Positions 26,918-36,283 of a DNA stretch of 64,000 nucleotides are shown here, piece after piece. Both the position numbers and the translations under genes were made by a program. The stretch spans positions 2,081,001 to 2,145,000 of the forward strand of contig OX638333.1 in assembly GCA_951812895.1 (NCBI GenBank). Direction: 5' to 3'. Origin of the DNA: an uncultured Roseovarius sp. Lineage in GTDB: Bacteria > Pseudomonadota > Alphaproteobacteria > Rhodobacterales > Rhodobacteraceae. The notes beneath the pieces were generated by a model. It was given only the letters and a program-made list of their open reading frames with translations, made no database searches and had not been told where the DNA came from. The first letter of the stretch is position 1, and each line of letters opens with the position of its first letter.

Positions 26918-28102
26918 ATGCAATACCTTACCAACACCGATCAGCTGGTTCATGACGGCATCCTGAACCGGGAGCAGGCAAGGGAAATTGAGCTGCGGTC
27001 ACGCGAAACCATGGTGACGCTGGCGATCAATTGTGTGTTGGTTGGCGGGATCATTGCGGCAACCCTTGGTCTGATTTTTTGGCTGGCTGATCCTGTGACA
27101 GTCGCGGTTGCCGGATTTCTTGCACTGGTGGCAGGCGTGCTTGTGTTGTTGAAGGGATCGGAGACATACCTTTTGTTTGGCAATGCCGCGGCGTTGATCG
27201 GGACGGGTTTGTTGTTGGGTGGTGGAGGTATTGAGCTGTTCAATCGCATAGAGCTGGAGGCAGCACCTTATCTGCTGGGGCTGGGTACGATGGTGATGGC
27301 AGGTGCGATTGCGTTTAATCGTACAGGCGGGTCAAGCGTGAATTTTCTATCCGGCTCAATCACGCTGATGGGAGCAGCGATGCACCTGACCGGCTTGATG
27401 ATGCTTGAGCCAGATGGAGCAGCTGCAGTAATGAGCTTTGGCTATAGTGCGGCGCTGATTTTTGTTTTGGGCCTGATGATCGATGTTCGGGTTGTGACCG
27501 CATTGGTGGTGGTGCCATTGGCGCAAATGCTGGACACATCGACGGCCTATTTCCACGCGATGTATGTGTTTTATTCACCAGAACCTACCCTTTCGATCAT
27601 TCAAATGGCGGTGGTGATCGGGTTGTGCTTGTGGTCGGTTGAACGACTGCACGACCGGTTTGGCCGGCACTTCGGTATTGTCCTGATGCTGAGCTTTGTG
27701 GTGATGAACCTGTGTTTCCTGGTTGGCAGCCTGTGGGGGGACGTTCCGGGAGATACAATCTGGGGCGTGTCATATTATGACCGGGGGCTGTACGATGATT
27801 ATTCGGCATACATCGCAGCAAAGAAAGCGTTCCGGGAAACAGCATTTGCAATTTCTGCCGGGGCATTCGCGATCATCTGGGCCATCGTTCTGGCGGCAGT
27901 GGCGATTTGGTCCGCCTTTACCAATCGGCGCGGTCCAATGAATGCAGCGCTCACATTTGCGGCAATCCATGCCTATACGCAGGCCTTTGAAACCTTTGGC
28001 GCGGAACCGGCGGTGTTTGCGATTGGAGGTTTGGCGGCGATCCCGGTGGCATGGGGATTGATCCAGATAAACGCTGCGATGAAGGCGCGGGACGCGGCCT
28101 AG
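26918..28102 (+). CDS. Multi-spanning membrane protein, DUF2157-like
   Basis: A 394-residue protein with a short soluble N-terminus (MQYLTNTDQLVHDGILNREQAREIELRSRE), then about ten hydrophobic segments. The N-terminal helix pair followed by many helices resembles the DUF2157 family, whose function is not known. The ATG at 26918 follows AGGGGATTCGCC. The promoter carries two palindromic operators, so expression is probably conditional. It is divergent from mdh. Confidence 0.7.
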   Translation: MQYLTNTDQLVHDGILNREQAREIELRSRETMVTLAINCVLVGGIIAATLGLIFWLADPVTVAVAGFLALVAGVLVLLKGSETYLLFGNAAALIGTGLLLGGGGIELFNRIELEAAPYLLGLGTMVMAGAIAFNRTGGSSVNFLSGSITLMGAAMHLTGLMMLEPDGAAAVMSFGYSAALIFVLGLMIDVRVVTALVVVPLAQMLDTSTAYFHAMYVFYSPEPTLSIIQMAVVIGLCLWSVERLHDRFGRHFGIVLMLSFVVMNLCFLVGSLWGDVPGDTIWGVSYYDRGLYDDYSAYIAAKKAFRETAFAISAGAFAIIWAIVLAAVAIWSAFTNRRGPMNAALTFAAIHAYTQAFETFGAEPAVFAIGGLAAIPVAWGLIQINAAMKARDAA

Positions 28103-28144
28103 CCCGCGCTTGCAAAACTCAACACGATATTGACAGGTGGGGTC

Positions 28145-28897
28145 ATGGAAACTGACCTCACCTTTTTTGTCGTTGCAGGGATCGCGACGGTTCTGGCCGG
28201 GATATCCAAAGGTGGTTTTGGGTCCGGGGCCGCATTTGTCGGGGTGGCGATGTTGGCCGTATTGGTGCCGCCGCGGATGGCTTTGGGTATCATGTTGCCG
28301 CTGCTTATGCTGATTGATCTGGTGACACTGCGTCCCTTTTGGGTACGGTGGAGTTGGCCCGATGCGCGTCTATTGTTGCTGGGTGGTGTGCCGGGTGTGC
28401 TATCGGGTGCGGTATTGTTCGGCGTCGCTTCAGAGGATCATCTCAGGCTGTTGATCGGATTGATCGCGTTAGTCTTTGTGTTTTGGCAAGCGGGTGTACG
28501 CATCGGAATTCTGCGCTCTGAAATGCGGTCCCTGTTGAATGTGGGCGGTATTCTTGCCGGGGTCGTGGCCGGGTTTGCAAGCTTTGTCAGCCATGCTGGC
28601 GGCCCTGTTCTGGCGATCTATTTGCTTGCGCGGCAGGTTGGAAAAACACCTTACCAGGCGACGACGGTTCTGGTGTTTGGGCTGCTTAATGTGATCAAGG
28701 TTGCACTTTATGCGATGTTGGGCATGTTCACACTCCAAACACTGTGGCTGGACCTGACACTGGTCCCACTGGCCTTGTTCGGCACGTGGCTGGGCGTTCG
28801 GGCACATTGGATGGTTTCGGAACGCGGGTTTTTTACTGTGACATATCTGCTGTTGACCCTGACGGGTTTTAAGCTGGTATCGGATGCCCTTTGGTGA
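28145..28897 (+). CDS. TauE/SafE-family transporter
   Basis: A 250-residue inner-membrane protein with about eight hydrophobic segments in two repeats; GISKGGFGSGAAFVGVAMLA near the N-terminus and FASFVSHAGGPVLAIYLL in the second half are typical TauE/SafE motifs. Members export sulfite, sulfoacetate or other organosulfonate products; the substrate here is not known. The ATG at 28145 has AGGTGGGG upstream, better than an in-frame start at 28130. Confidence 0.87.
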   Translation: METDLTFFVVAGIATVLAGISKGGFGSGAAFVGVAMLAVLVPPRMALGIMLPLLMLIDLVTLRPFWVRWSWPDARLLLLGGVPGVLSGAVLFGVASEDHLRLLIGLIALVFVFWQAGVRIGILRSEMRSLLNVGGILAGVVAGFASFVSHAGGPVLAIYLLARQVGKTPYQATTVLVFGLLNVIKVALYAMLGMFTLQTLWLDLTLVPLALFGTWLGVRAHWMVSERGFFTVTYLLLTLTGFKLVSDALW

Positions 28898-28919
28898 TGG
28901 GGCGGCGATAAACTGAACC

Positions 28920-29222
28920 TTAGGTGTCGTCGCCTTTGACCGGGAGAGATTCTGCGACCGCCTCATATGATTGACCACTGGCAACCATACAGGTCATCCC
29001 GTTGGTGAGTGTCACAGTGATGGTCCAGCTGCCGGTTTCCGCAGATGCAAACACCTCGACCACCGCATTGTTTGCGCCAAGTCCAATTGATTGTCTGGAT
29101 TCACCAAATCTGTTTGCGAGCTGGGTGAGCACAGCGTCGCGCGGCGCACAGTTCTGTGCAATGGCAGGGGTTGCAATACAGGCAGATGCAATTGTGCATA
29201 ATGCTGTCAGTTTCAGTTTCAT
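28920..29222 (-). CDS. Small exported protein, unknown
   Basis: A 100-residue protein with signal peptide MKLKLTALCTIASACIATPAIAQ and a mature domain of about 77 residues with two cysteines (NCAPRDA and MTCMVAS) that may pair. The pattern CAPRDAVLTQLANRFGESRQSIG recalls small secreted proteins common in Rhodobacteraceae, with no known function. AAAGGTG precedes the ATG at 29222. It is divergent from mcl2. Confidence 0.75.
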   Translation of the reverse strand: MKLKLTALCTIASACIATPAIAQNCAPRDAVLTQLANRFGESRQSIGLGANNAVVEVFASAETGSWTITVTLTNGMTCMVASGQSYEAVAESLPVKGDDT

Positions 29223-29438
29223 CTTGTCACCTTTTGTTTGAGTTGATCCCTGCCGATCGATGCAAAAAGCCTGTGAAAGAAATAGCAAAATGAAGTTAAT
29301 GCAGCGTTCGTTGCTTCAACGGAGCACCGGAACAACGTGTGGTTTCTGCGCTGCGGCGATAAATTGCTTGAACTTTTCGGGCAAAAAGTGGCATCTCTGC
29401 GCAAGAATATTTCCCGCTAGGCATTGGCAAGGCTGCAC

Positions 29439-30302
29439 ATGGACCTGACCACACACCCGTATCGTTCTGTTCTGTACATACCGGCGTCCAAAGAAAGGGC
29501 GCTGGAAAAGGCCAGATCGTTGCCGACTGATGCGATCATCTTTGATCTTGAGGATGCGGTCGCGCCGGAGGCAAAGGCGGATGCGCGGGAAACATTGAAA
29601 TCAGCTTTGGCCGAAGGTGGCTATGGCAAGCGTGCCAAGATCATTCGGATCAATGCACTGACAACAGCGTGGGGGCTGGAAGACATTCAGGTTTTGCGCA
29701 ATGTGGGCGCGGACATCATTTTGCTGCCCAAGGTGAACACTGCGGCGGATGTGGACAATGTTGCGGATTTATTAGGACCGCGAATGCCGGTGTGGGTGAT
29801 GATGGAAACCCCGCTGAGTGTGTTCAACGCGCGCGAGATTGCAGCGCATGCGCAGGTGTCCGGCCTTGTGACTGGCACGAATGACCTGACCAAAGATCTT
29901 GGCTGTCGGTATCGTTCGGATCGTCTGCCGCTGATGACTGCGTTGCAGATGATAGTGATGGCGGCCCGCGCTGCCAGAGGTGTCGTGGCGATTGATGGGG
30001 TCTATAACCGGTTCCGGGATGGTGATGGCCTGAAAGTCGAATGTGAGCAGGGCCGTGACCTGGGATTTGACGGCAAAACGCTGATCCACCCGGCGCAGAT
30101 TGAAGTGACAAATACCGCATTTGCTCCGACCCAATCTGAGATCGACCTTGCAGAGCGACAGATCGCGGCATTCAAGGACAGTCAAGCTTCTGGTCAGGGG
30201 GTTGCGGTTGTGGATGGTCAGATTGTTGAAAACCTGCATGTGGTTGCCGCAGAGCGCATTCTCGCAAAATCACAGGCTATTTCGGAAATGGCAGCGGAGT
30301 AA
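29439..30302 (+). CDS. mcl2: (3S)-malyl-CoA thioesterase (HpcH/HpaI family)
   Basis: A 287-residue CitE-like protein. It shows the metal-binding segment IIFDLEDAVAPEAK, the TGTNDLTKDLG block, and the C-terminal GFDGKTLIHPAQIEV and GQGVAVVDGQIVENLHV. The pattern matches Mcl2 of Rhodobacter, which hydrolyses (3S)-malyl-CoA to malate in the ethylmalonyl-CoA pathway. A beta-methylmalyl/malyl-CoA lyase (Mcl1) is the alternative; the shorter length and linkage to mch favour Mcl2. A TTG at 29424 is an alternative start. Confidence 0.83.
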   Translation: MDLTTHPYRSVLYIPASKERALEKARSLPTDAIIFDLEDAVAPEAKADARETLKSALAEGGYGKRAKIIRINALTTAWGLEDIQVLRNVGADIILLPKVNTAADVDNVADLLGPRMPVWVMMETPLSVFNAREIAAHAQVSGLVTGTNDLTKDLGCRYRSDRLPLMTALQMIVMAARAARGVVAIDGVYNRFRDGDGLKVECEQGRDLGFDGKTLIHPAQIEVTNTAFAPTQSEIDLAERQIAAFKDSQASGQGVAVVDGQIVENLHVVAAERILAKSQAISEMAAE

Positions 30303-30307
30303 CGGCA

Positions 30308-30856
30308 ATGATTTGGTTAATTCTTGGTCTGATCCTGTGGTCCGGAGCGCATCTTTTCAAAAGGCTAGCGCCTGCTGCACGTGCATCCATGGGTGATGCG
30401 GGCAAAGGCGTAGTGGCAATTGCCTCGCTCGCGGCTCTCGCGCTGATGGTGGTCGGATATCAAAGTGCCGAGGGAGAGGTGTTTTGGGGGCGAAATCCGG
30501 CCCTCACTGGGATCAACAACCTGTTGATGCTGATATCGGTCTATTTGTTTGCTGCGTCCGGCATGCAGACAGCAGTTGCACGGCGCATGCGTCACCCAAT
30601 GCTGATTGCGGTCAAGATTTGGGTGGTGGCACATTTGTTGGTGAATGGCGACGTGCCTTCATTTGTCCTGTTTGGCGGAATTCTGGCATGGGCGGTCGCC
30701 GAAGTTGTGATGATCAACCGGGCACAACGTGACTGGACGCCGCCCGCACCTGCACCGGCCCGCAAGGAAATCATTGCACTGGTCGCCAGCATCGTTGTGT
30801 TCGGCGCGATTGCCTGGGTGCACGGCTGGCTTCTCGGCTTTTCAGTTTTTGGGTGA
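30308..30856 (+). CDS. NnrU family membrane protein
   Basis: A 182-residue protein with about five or six transmembrane segments, starting MIWLILGLILWSGAHLFKR and containing the NnrU-type block HPMLIAVKIWVVAHLLVNGD. NnrU was first found in denitrification clusters and resembles part of the isoprenoid/heme-linked NnrU-MAPEG-like proteins; the function is not settled. It starts six bases after mcl2 and ends seven before the DUF1737 gene, so it is part of the mcl2-mch operon. Confidence 0.82.
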   Translation: MIWLILGLILWSGAHLFKRLAPAARASMGDAGKGVVAIASLAALALMVVGYQSAEGEVFWGRNPALTGINNLLMLISVYLFAASGMQTAVARRMRHPMLIAVKIWVVAHLLVNGDVPSFVLFGGILAWAVAEVVMINRAQRDWTPPAPAPARKEIIALVASIVVFGAIAWVHGWLLGFSVFG

Positions 30857-30862
30857 GGGATC

Positions 30863-31066
30863 ATGAAGCTTTATCGTTTTCTGAGTGCCGATGACACATC
30901 GGCCTTTTGTCACAAGGTGAGCAACGCGTTGAATAAAGGTTGGGACCTCTATGGCGATCCGACCTATGCGTTTGATGCTGCCAATGGCGTGATGCGGTGT
31001 GGTCAGGCGGTGACCAAGGAGGCAGAGGGTACCTATGCCCCTGATCTGAAACTGGGAGAGCAGTAG
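30863..31066 (+). CDS. DUF1737 domain protein
   Basis: A 67-residue protein, MKLYRFLSADDTSAFCHKVSNALNKG..., with the DUF1737 features of an N-terminal beta strand and the SxALNxGWxLYGxPTYAFD stretch. Function unknown. It lies between nnrU and mch with two bases to the mch start, so the four genes are likely one mRNA. Confidence 0.8.
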   Translation: MKLYRFLSADDTSAFCHKVSNALNKGWDLYGDPTYAFDAANGVMRCGQAVTKEAEGTYAPDLKLGEQ

Positions 31067-31067
31067 A

Positions 31068-32099
31068 ATGGCCAAGACAAATCCGGGCCGGTTTTTCGAA
31101 GATTACACTGTGGGTGAGACCATCCACCACGCGGTTCCGCGCACGGTTTCGGGAGGAGAAAGAGCGCTGTATCATGCGCTATACCCGGCAAGGCATGCGC
31201 TGTATTCTTCTGACGAGTTTGCTCGTGCCTGCGGGTTGTCAGCGTCTCCGCTGGACGATATCGCCGCCTTTCACGTGGTCTTTGGTAAAACTGTTCCGGA
31301 TATCTCTCTCAATGCTCTGGCCAATCTTGGCTATGCAGAGGGCAGGTGGTTGAAACCGATCTTCCCGGGCGACACGATCAATTCCACTTCGGAAGTGATC
31401 GGGGTCAAGCAGAACTCAAATGGTAAGTCCGGGGTCGTCTGGGTCCGGACCAAAGGGCATAACCAGCTTGGCGAGGTGGTTCTTGATTATGTACGTTGGG
31501 CGATGGTGCGCAAACGCGATGTCGCGTCGGTGGCACCAGAGACGATAATTCCTGATCTTGCACCCGCAGTTGCAGCATCTGATCTGGTGGTTCCAGAGGG
31601 ACTAAATTTTACCAACTATGATTTCACCCTTGCCGGTGAGCCGCATCGGTGGGGTGATTACGAGGTTGGTGAGGTGATTGATCACGTCGATGGTGTCACC
31701 GTCGAAGAGGCCGAACATATGATGGCGACGCGCCTTTGGCAGAACACTGCCAAGGTGCATTTTGACGCAACGCTGCGTGAAGATGGTCAGCGGTTGATTT
31801 ATGGAGGGCACGTAATTTCGATGGCCCGCACTTTGTCATTCAACGGATTGGCCAACGCGCAGATGGTTGTGGGTTTGAATGGCGGCACACATGCGAACCC
31901 ATGTTATTCAGGCGATACGATCAAAGCGTGGTCCGAGGTGCTCGACAAAGCCGAAACATCTGCGCAGGGGGTGGGTGCGATCCGCCTGCGGCTGGTGGCC
32001 ACCAAAGGTGGAGAACCATTCACCCGCAAGGGCGAGGACGGGAAGTATCTGCCGCATGTCATGCTTGATCTCGATTACTGGGCGCTGATGCCAATGTGA
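31068..32099 (+). CDS. mch: Mesaconyl-CoA hydratase (double MaoC)
   Basis: A 343-residue protein with two MaoC-like hotdog domains (about 8-165 and 185-340). GRFFEDYTVGETIHHAVPRTV opens the first and GGHVISMARTLSFNGLANA lies in the second. Length and order match the beta-methylmalyl-CoA dehydratase/mesaconyl-CoA hydratase of Rhodobacter, which hydrates mesaconyl-C1-CoA in the ethylmalonyl-CoA pathway. Co-location with mcl2 supports the call. Confidence 0.9.
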   Translation: MAKTNPGRFFEDYTVGETIHHAVPRTVSGGERALYHALYPARHALYSSDEFARACGLSASPLDDIAAFHVVFGKTVPDISLNALANLGYAEGRWLKPIFPGDTINSTSEVIGVKQNSNGKSGVVWVRTKGHNQLGEVVLDYVRWAMVRKRDVASVAPETIIPDLAPAVAASDLVVPEGLNFTNYDFTLAGEPHRWGDYEVGEVIDHVDGVTVEEAEHMMATRLWQNTAKVHFDATLREDGQRLIYGGHVISMARTLSFNGLANAQMVVGLNGGTHANPCYSGDTIKAWSEVLDKAETSAQGVGAIRLRLVATKGGEPFTRKGEDGKYLPHVMLDLDYWALMPM

Positions 32100-32206
32100 T
32101 TGGATAAAGTGTCACAGGTCTTTTTAGCGTTTCCTTGAACGCGGGCCATTGACTTGCATCACTGGTTGATTGATTCAGCGGAATATCAATCAATGAGGGC
32201 GAGTCG

Positions 32207-32710
32207 TTGTCTAATTTACTGGGGAAAATGCTTTTGGTGTTTGCTGCGGCGGGCTTTTTGGCTGGATGTGATACCAATGCAGATATCACCTCGCCGCCGG
32301 TGGCCGTGGCATATAGCAAGAACTTTGATCAAACCCGTTTGAAAGCAGGCGCTCCGATCGCAGTTCGGACCTTTTTGCCGAGAGAAGAGGGAAGTTCCGA
32401 GGAGCCGGTGGAGGTGAAGGGCGCAAGCTGCGAACTGAAATCTCAGGAGATGCACGCTTCTTTTATTACACCGGCTTTGGTCGAGCTGCCTTCTTTCAAA
32501 GGCAAGCCATCAATTATGCACATAAGCTGCAAAGCGGGCGACAAAGCGGGTGCCGGAAATTTCAATCCTGGTAAGCCGCAAACCATTTTTGTTGGTGATC
32601 CGGTGAGTATGGTTATAGCGAACCTTGCCTCTGCAGCTGTTACCGCCGCGTCAAACAGATGGGCATACGTTGGACCTAACACGACATATCTGGGCGTTGT
32701 CCTGAAGTAA
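32207..32710 (+). CDS. Lipoprotein, unknown
   Basis: A 167-residue protein with signal MSNLLGKMLLVFAAAGFLAGC and lipobox FLAGC (Cys21). The mature part of about 146 residues contains two further cysteines (ASCELK and ISCKAG) and no motif I know. I use the TTG at 32207 because GAGGGCGAG lies upstream and it gives a charged n-region (Lys7); an ATG at 32228 would leave no charge before the hydrophobic core. Confidence 0.65.
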   Translation: MSNLLGKMLLVFAAAGFLAGCDTNADITSPPVAVAYSKNFDQTRLKAGAPIAVRTFLPREEGSSEEPVEVKGASCELKSQEMHASFITPALVELPSFKGKPSIMHISCKAGDKAGAGNFNPGKPQTIFVGDPVSMVIANLASAAVTAASNRWAYVGPNTTYLGVVLK

Positions 32711-32820
32711 GTTATCTTGCACCAAACATCTGAAATGTTGATAGGCCGCTGGTGTTAATGTGATCGGACTGTCACATTTCAGCGCTAGGCAGAGTGAGCG
32801 TGATTGGCCATTGTAGCGGC

Positions 32821-33522
32821 ATGGGTGTGTCTGGGCTGATCCGGTGTTTTCTGGCTGTTTTGTGGATTGCGGCAGCGTCGCCTGCAGTCGCGTGCAAAAT
32901 TGCGCTGGTGTTGGCTGTCGACGTGTCTGGGTCGGTCGACAAAGAAGAGTACCGCATTCAGATGCAGGGGCTTGCCGATGGCTTGCGCGACGGAGCGGTT
33001 TCCGAGGCCCTGGTGGCCGGCGAAGGTGCGGTCATGGTGGTGCATTGGTCCGGGTCGTCGCGTCAGGAAGTTGCCGTTCCCTGGACACGGGTGACCGGAT
33101 TTGAGGCTTTGGAAGAGCTTGCCAGCGAAATTGAAGCAGCTCCGCGCAGCTGGCGCAACTTTTCAACTGCGATCGGAGAGGCGTTGCTGTTTTCAGAGGC
33201 ACAGTTTTTGCAGGTGCCTGATTGCGCCAAGAAGGTTATCGATATTTCAGGCGACGGATCGTCAAACGAAGGCATCGCGCCACAACGGGTCAGGCCACAG
33301 CTAAAGGCCGCAGGGATCATCGTGAACGCGCTGGTCATCGAAGGAGCAGAGGCCCGGATGACGGAATATTTCTGGGAAAATGTTATCCTGGGAGAAGGTG
33401 CATTTGTCATTACCGCAAACAGCTATGAGGAATATCCGGATCGTATGCGGCGCAAGTTATTGAGAGAGATTGCCAAGCAGATTTCCAGTTTGGACGCTGG
33501 CGCAGATACAGGCAATTTGTGA
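32821..33522 (+). CDS. DUF1194 / von Willebrand A-like exported protein
   Basis: A 233-residue protein with a signal peptide (MGVSGLIRCFLAVLWIAAASPAVA) and a VWA-type domain; the metal-ion-dependent adhesion site is DVSGSVDKEEY and a second motif is DISGDGSSNEG. DUF1194 proteins are periplasmic with unknown partners. A GTG at 32794 is an alternative start. The TGA stop lies inside the first arm of the sdh operator (33514-33551), so this gene and the sdh regulation share DNA. Confidence 0.85.
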   Translation: MGVSGLIRCFLAVLWIAAASPAVACKIALVLAVDVSGSVDKEEYRIQMQGLADGLRDGAVSEALVAGEGAVMVVHWSGSSRQEVAVPWTRVTGFEALEELASEIEAAPRSWRNFSTAIGEALLFSEAQFLQVPDCAKKVIDISGDGSSNEGIAPQRVRPQLKAAGIIVNALVIEGAEARMTEYFWENVILGEGAFVITANSYEEYPDRMRRKLLREIAKQISSLDAGADTGNL

Positions 33523-33551
33523 TCACAGGCTTTTGCTTGTGGTCACAAATT
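33514..33551 (+). promoter_or_regulatory. Paired palindromic operator upstream of sdhC
   Basis: AATTTGTGATCACA (33514-33527) and TGTGGTCACAAATT (33538-33551) are inverted arms with one mismatch and a 10-bp spacer. The structure is nearly identical to that upstream of sucC (25584-25622). It ends 139 bp before the sdhC start and overlaps the stop codon of the DUF1194 gene. It is the best candidate for the regulatory site of the sdh operon. Confidence 0.8.
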
Positions 33552-33690
33552 GGCAAATTGCGGCGAAATGGCATTAAAAACCTGTATTTCGTGTTTTGCA
33601 TCCGCGACAGGCGCGCTAAAACATGAAACAACAGACCGGAACAGCACAGTCGCGCATGCGCGAAATGTGCGGAATGAAGGGACAGTATCC

Positions 33691-34074
33691 ATGGCTGACG
33701 TGAACCGGGGCGATCGCCCGCTTTCACCACACCTGTCAATTTATCGACCCCAGATGACATCTATCAGTTCCATCCTGACGCGTATTACTGGCAACGCGCT
33801 GATCGTCGCCGTGGTTCTGATCGTCTGGTGGCTGTTGGCGGCCGCAACCGGGCCGGAGTATTTCGCCATTGCCAACGGCGTGATGACATCCTGGTTCGGT
33901 GATCTGGTTCTGACGCTTTCGCTATGGGCGATCTGGTATCACTATCTGGCCGGTCTGCGGCACCTTTGTTTTGATGCAGGTAGGTGCCTCGAAGTGTCCA
34001 CAGCAGAAATGCTCGGCTGGGGCTGTATCATCGGCTCTGTTGTGCTGACTATTCTGACAATCATCGTAATCTGA
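33691..34074 (+). CDS. sdhC: Succinate dehydrogenase cytochrome b556 subunit
   Basis: A 127-residue membrane anchor of complex II with three helices (about 31-52, 68-90 and 105-126). It shows the SdhC signature RPLSPHLSIYRPQ (9-21) and the heme-ligand region WYHYLAGLRHLCFDAG with His84 the expected axial ligand. The ATG at 33691 with GAAGGGACAGTATCC upstream is preferred over the longer open frame from 33550. First gene of sdhCDAB. Confidence 0.94.
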   Translation: MADVNRGDRPLSPHLSIYRPQMTSISSILTRITGNALIVAVVLIVWWLLAAATGPEYFAIANGVMTSWFGDLVLTLSLWAIWYHYLAGLRHLCFDAGRCLEVSTAEMLGWGCIIGSVVLTILTIIVI

Positions 34075-34085
34075 GGGAGGGTCCA

Positions 34086-34457
34086 ATGCGTTATCTGACA
34101 GCTCGTAAACGCGCAGAAGGCAAGGGTGCCGCCCATAGTGGCCCAGAACATCACTGGCATATGATGGTCAGTGCTGTTGGTCTTGCCCTGATTGTGCCCA
34201 CGTTCTTGTTTATCTTCGGCCGCACACTTGGCGGGAGCCATGCCGAGGTGATTGACAAATTTTCCCATCCCGGTGTCGCCATCCTGACGGGTCTGGTTTT
34301 GTTTGTCGGCCTGAGGCATTTCAACAGCGGTGCTGCCACGATGATCGAAGATTATGCGCATGGCACCGCGCGCAAGTTGTTGCTGATTGGCTCAACCTGT
34401 TTGACCTATGGCCTTATCGCAACGGGGTTGTTTTCCCTCGCTAAAATTGCCCTTTAA
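34086..34457 (+). CDS. sdhD: Succinate dehydrogenase membrane anchor subunit
   Basis: A 123-residue subunit with three helices. [19 protein letters not shown] and the motif [16 protein letters not shown], which holds the second heme histidine and the quinone-side residues, are typical of SdhD. It starts 11 bases after sdhC with GAGGGAGGGTCC upstream and ends 20 bases before sdhA. Confidence 0.93.
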   Translation: MRYLTARKRAEGKGAAHSGPEHHWHMMVSAVGLALIVPTFLFIFGRTLGGSHAEVIDKFSHPGVAILTGLVLFVGLRHFNSGAATMIEDYAHGTARKLLLIGSTCLTYGLIATGLFSLAKIAL

Positions 34458-34477
34458 AGACGCGGAGTTTTCACTTC

Positions 34478-36283
34478 ATGGCTGCTTACGAATACGAAAC
34501 ACATGATTATGATGTTGTTGTGGTGGGGGCAGGCGGTGCCGGTCTTCGGGCGACGCTTGGCATGGCTGAGCAAGGGTTGCGCACTGCCTGTGTGACCAAG
34601 GTTTTCCCAACCCGTTCCCATACCGTTGCGGCACAGGGTGGCATCGCTGCCAGCCTTGGCAATATGGGTCCCGACAGTTGGCAGTGGCACATGTATGACA
34701 CGGTCAAAGGCAGCGATTGGCTGGGTGATACTGACGCGATGGAATATCTGGCAAGGGAAGCGCCCAAAGCGGTATACGAGCTGGAGCATTACGGCGTGCC
34801 ATTCAGCCGGACCGAAGAGGGTAAGATTTATCAGCGTCCGTTCGGTGGCCACACTACTGAATTTGGTGAGGGTCCCGCGGTGCAGCGGACCTGTGCCGCC
34901 GCAGACCGGACTGGTCACGCAATCCTGCACACGCTGTATGGTCAGAGCGTCAAGAATAACGCGGAATTTTATGTTGAATATTTTGCGATTGATTTGGTCA
35001 TGTCCGATGATGGCGCCTGTACCGGAGTTATCTGCTGGAAACTGGACGATGGCACGATGCATGTGTTCAACGCCAAGATGGTCGTTTTGGCCACTGGCGG
35101 ATATGGCCGCGCTTATTTCAGTGCAACTTCGGCACATACCTGTACCGGCGATGGCGGCGGAATGGTCGCCCGTGCCGGCTTGCCGCTTCAGGATATGGAA
35201 TTTGTGCAGTTCCATCCAACCGGCATCTATGGCTCGGGTTGTCTGATCACCGAGGGTGCGCGTGGTGAGGGGGGATATCTGACCAATTCCGAAGGCGAGC
35301 GCTTTATGGAGCGCTATGCGCCGCAATACAAAGACCTGGCGCCGCGGGATTATGTCAGCCGGTCGATGACCATGGAAATTCGCGAAGGGCGCGGCGTTGG
35401 GGCAGAGGGGGATCATATCCACCTGAACCTGAGCCATCTGCCGCCGGACGCATTGCAGCTCCGTTTGCCGGGGATATCGGAAAGCGCCCGGATTTTTGCC
35501 GGCGTTGATGTCACCAAAGAACCCATCCCGGTTTTGCCAACCGTGCACTACAATATGGGCGGGGTGCCGACGAATTACTGGGGTGAAGTTCTGAACCCGA
35601 CGAAGAAAGACCCCAACGCAGTGGTGCCCGGCCTGATGGCGGTAGGCGAAGCGGGTTGCGCAAGTGTTCACGGCGCCAACCGTTTGGGGTCGAACTCGCT
35701 TATCGATCTCGTCGTATTTGGCAGGGCCGCCGCGATCCGCGCGGGCAAGGTGGTGGATGCCGAAAGCGCAGTACCGGAGACAAACACGGATCAGGTGGAC
35801 AAAGCCTTTGACCGGTTCGATGGTTTGCGCAACGCAAATGGGGCGGTTCCGACGGCAGATTTGCGTCTGGAGATGCAGCGCACAATGCAGGCGGATGCAG
35901 CGGTGTTCCGGACCTCGGAAACGCTGTCTGAAGGCGTCAACAAGATGACAGAGATCGCGGGCAAGCTGAGCGATTTGAAGGTGACTGACCGGTCGTTGGT
36001 CTGGAACTCTGATCTGATGGAAACACTGGAGCTAACCAACCTGATGCCCAATGCGCTGGCCACCATTCACGGGGCAGAGGCACGCAAGGAAAGCCGAGGC
36101 GCCCATGCGCATGAGGACCATGCCAAGCGTGATGATGAGAACTGGCGTGTTCATACAATAGCACGGGTGGACGACGCCAAAGTTGGGTTGAGCTATCGCC
36201 CGATTGTTGTTGACCCGTTGACGACTGAAAAAGAGGGCGGGATCAGCCTGAAAAAGATTGCACCGAAAGAGCGGACATTCTGA
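34478..36283 (+). CDS. sdhA: Succinate dehydrogenase flavoprotein subunit
   Basis: A 601-residue flavoprotein that oxidises succinate to fumarate at the cytoplasmic face. The FAD loop is [17 protein letters not shown], the covalent FAD site is His48 in [10 protein letters not shown], and the catalytic segment [21 protein letters not shown] is present. Length is normal. The TGA stop shares its last base with the ATG of a small lipoprotein gene placed between sdhA and sdhB. Confidence 0.97.
   Translation: MAAYEYETHDYDVVVVGAGGAGLRATLGMAEQGLRTACVTKVFPTRSHTVAAQGGIAASLGNMGPDSWQWHMYDTVKGSDWLGDTDAMEYLAREAPKAVYELEHYGVPFSRTEEGKIYQRPFGGHTTEFGEGPAVQRTCAAADRTGHAILHTLYGQSVKNNAEFYVEYFAIDLVMSDDGACTGVICWKLDDGTMHVFNAKMVVLATGGYGRAYFSATSAHTCTGDGGGMVARAGLPLQDMEFVQFHPTGIYGSGCLITEGARGEGGYLTNSEGERFMERYAPQYKDLAPRDYVSRSMTMEIREGRGVGAEGDHIHLNLSHLPPDALQLRLPGISESARIFAGVDVTKEPIPVLPTVHYNMGGVPTNYWGEVLNPTKKDPNAVVPGLMAVGEAGCASVHGANRLGSNSLIDLVVFGRAAAIRAGKVVDAESAVPETNTDQVDKAFDRFDGLRNANGAVPTADLRLEMQRTMQADAAVFRTSETLSEGVNKMTEIAGKLSDLKVTDRSLVWNSDLMETLELTNLMPNALATIHGAEARKESRGAHAHEDHAKRDDENWRVHTIARVDDAKVGLSYRPIVVDPLTTEKEGGISLKKIAPKERTF

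Noticed and set aside
34454-35671. Long minus-strand frame opposite sdhA (405 codons)
   Set aside because: Antisense to an unmistakable SdhA sequence.
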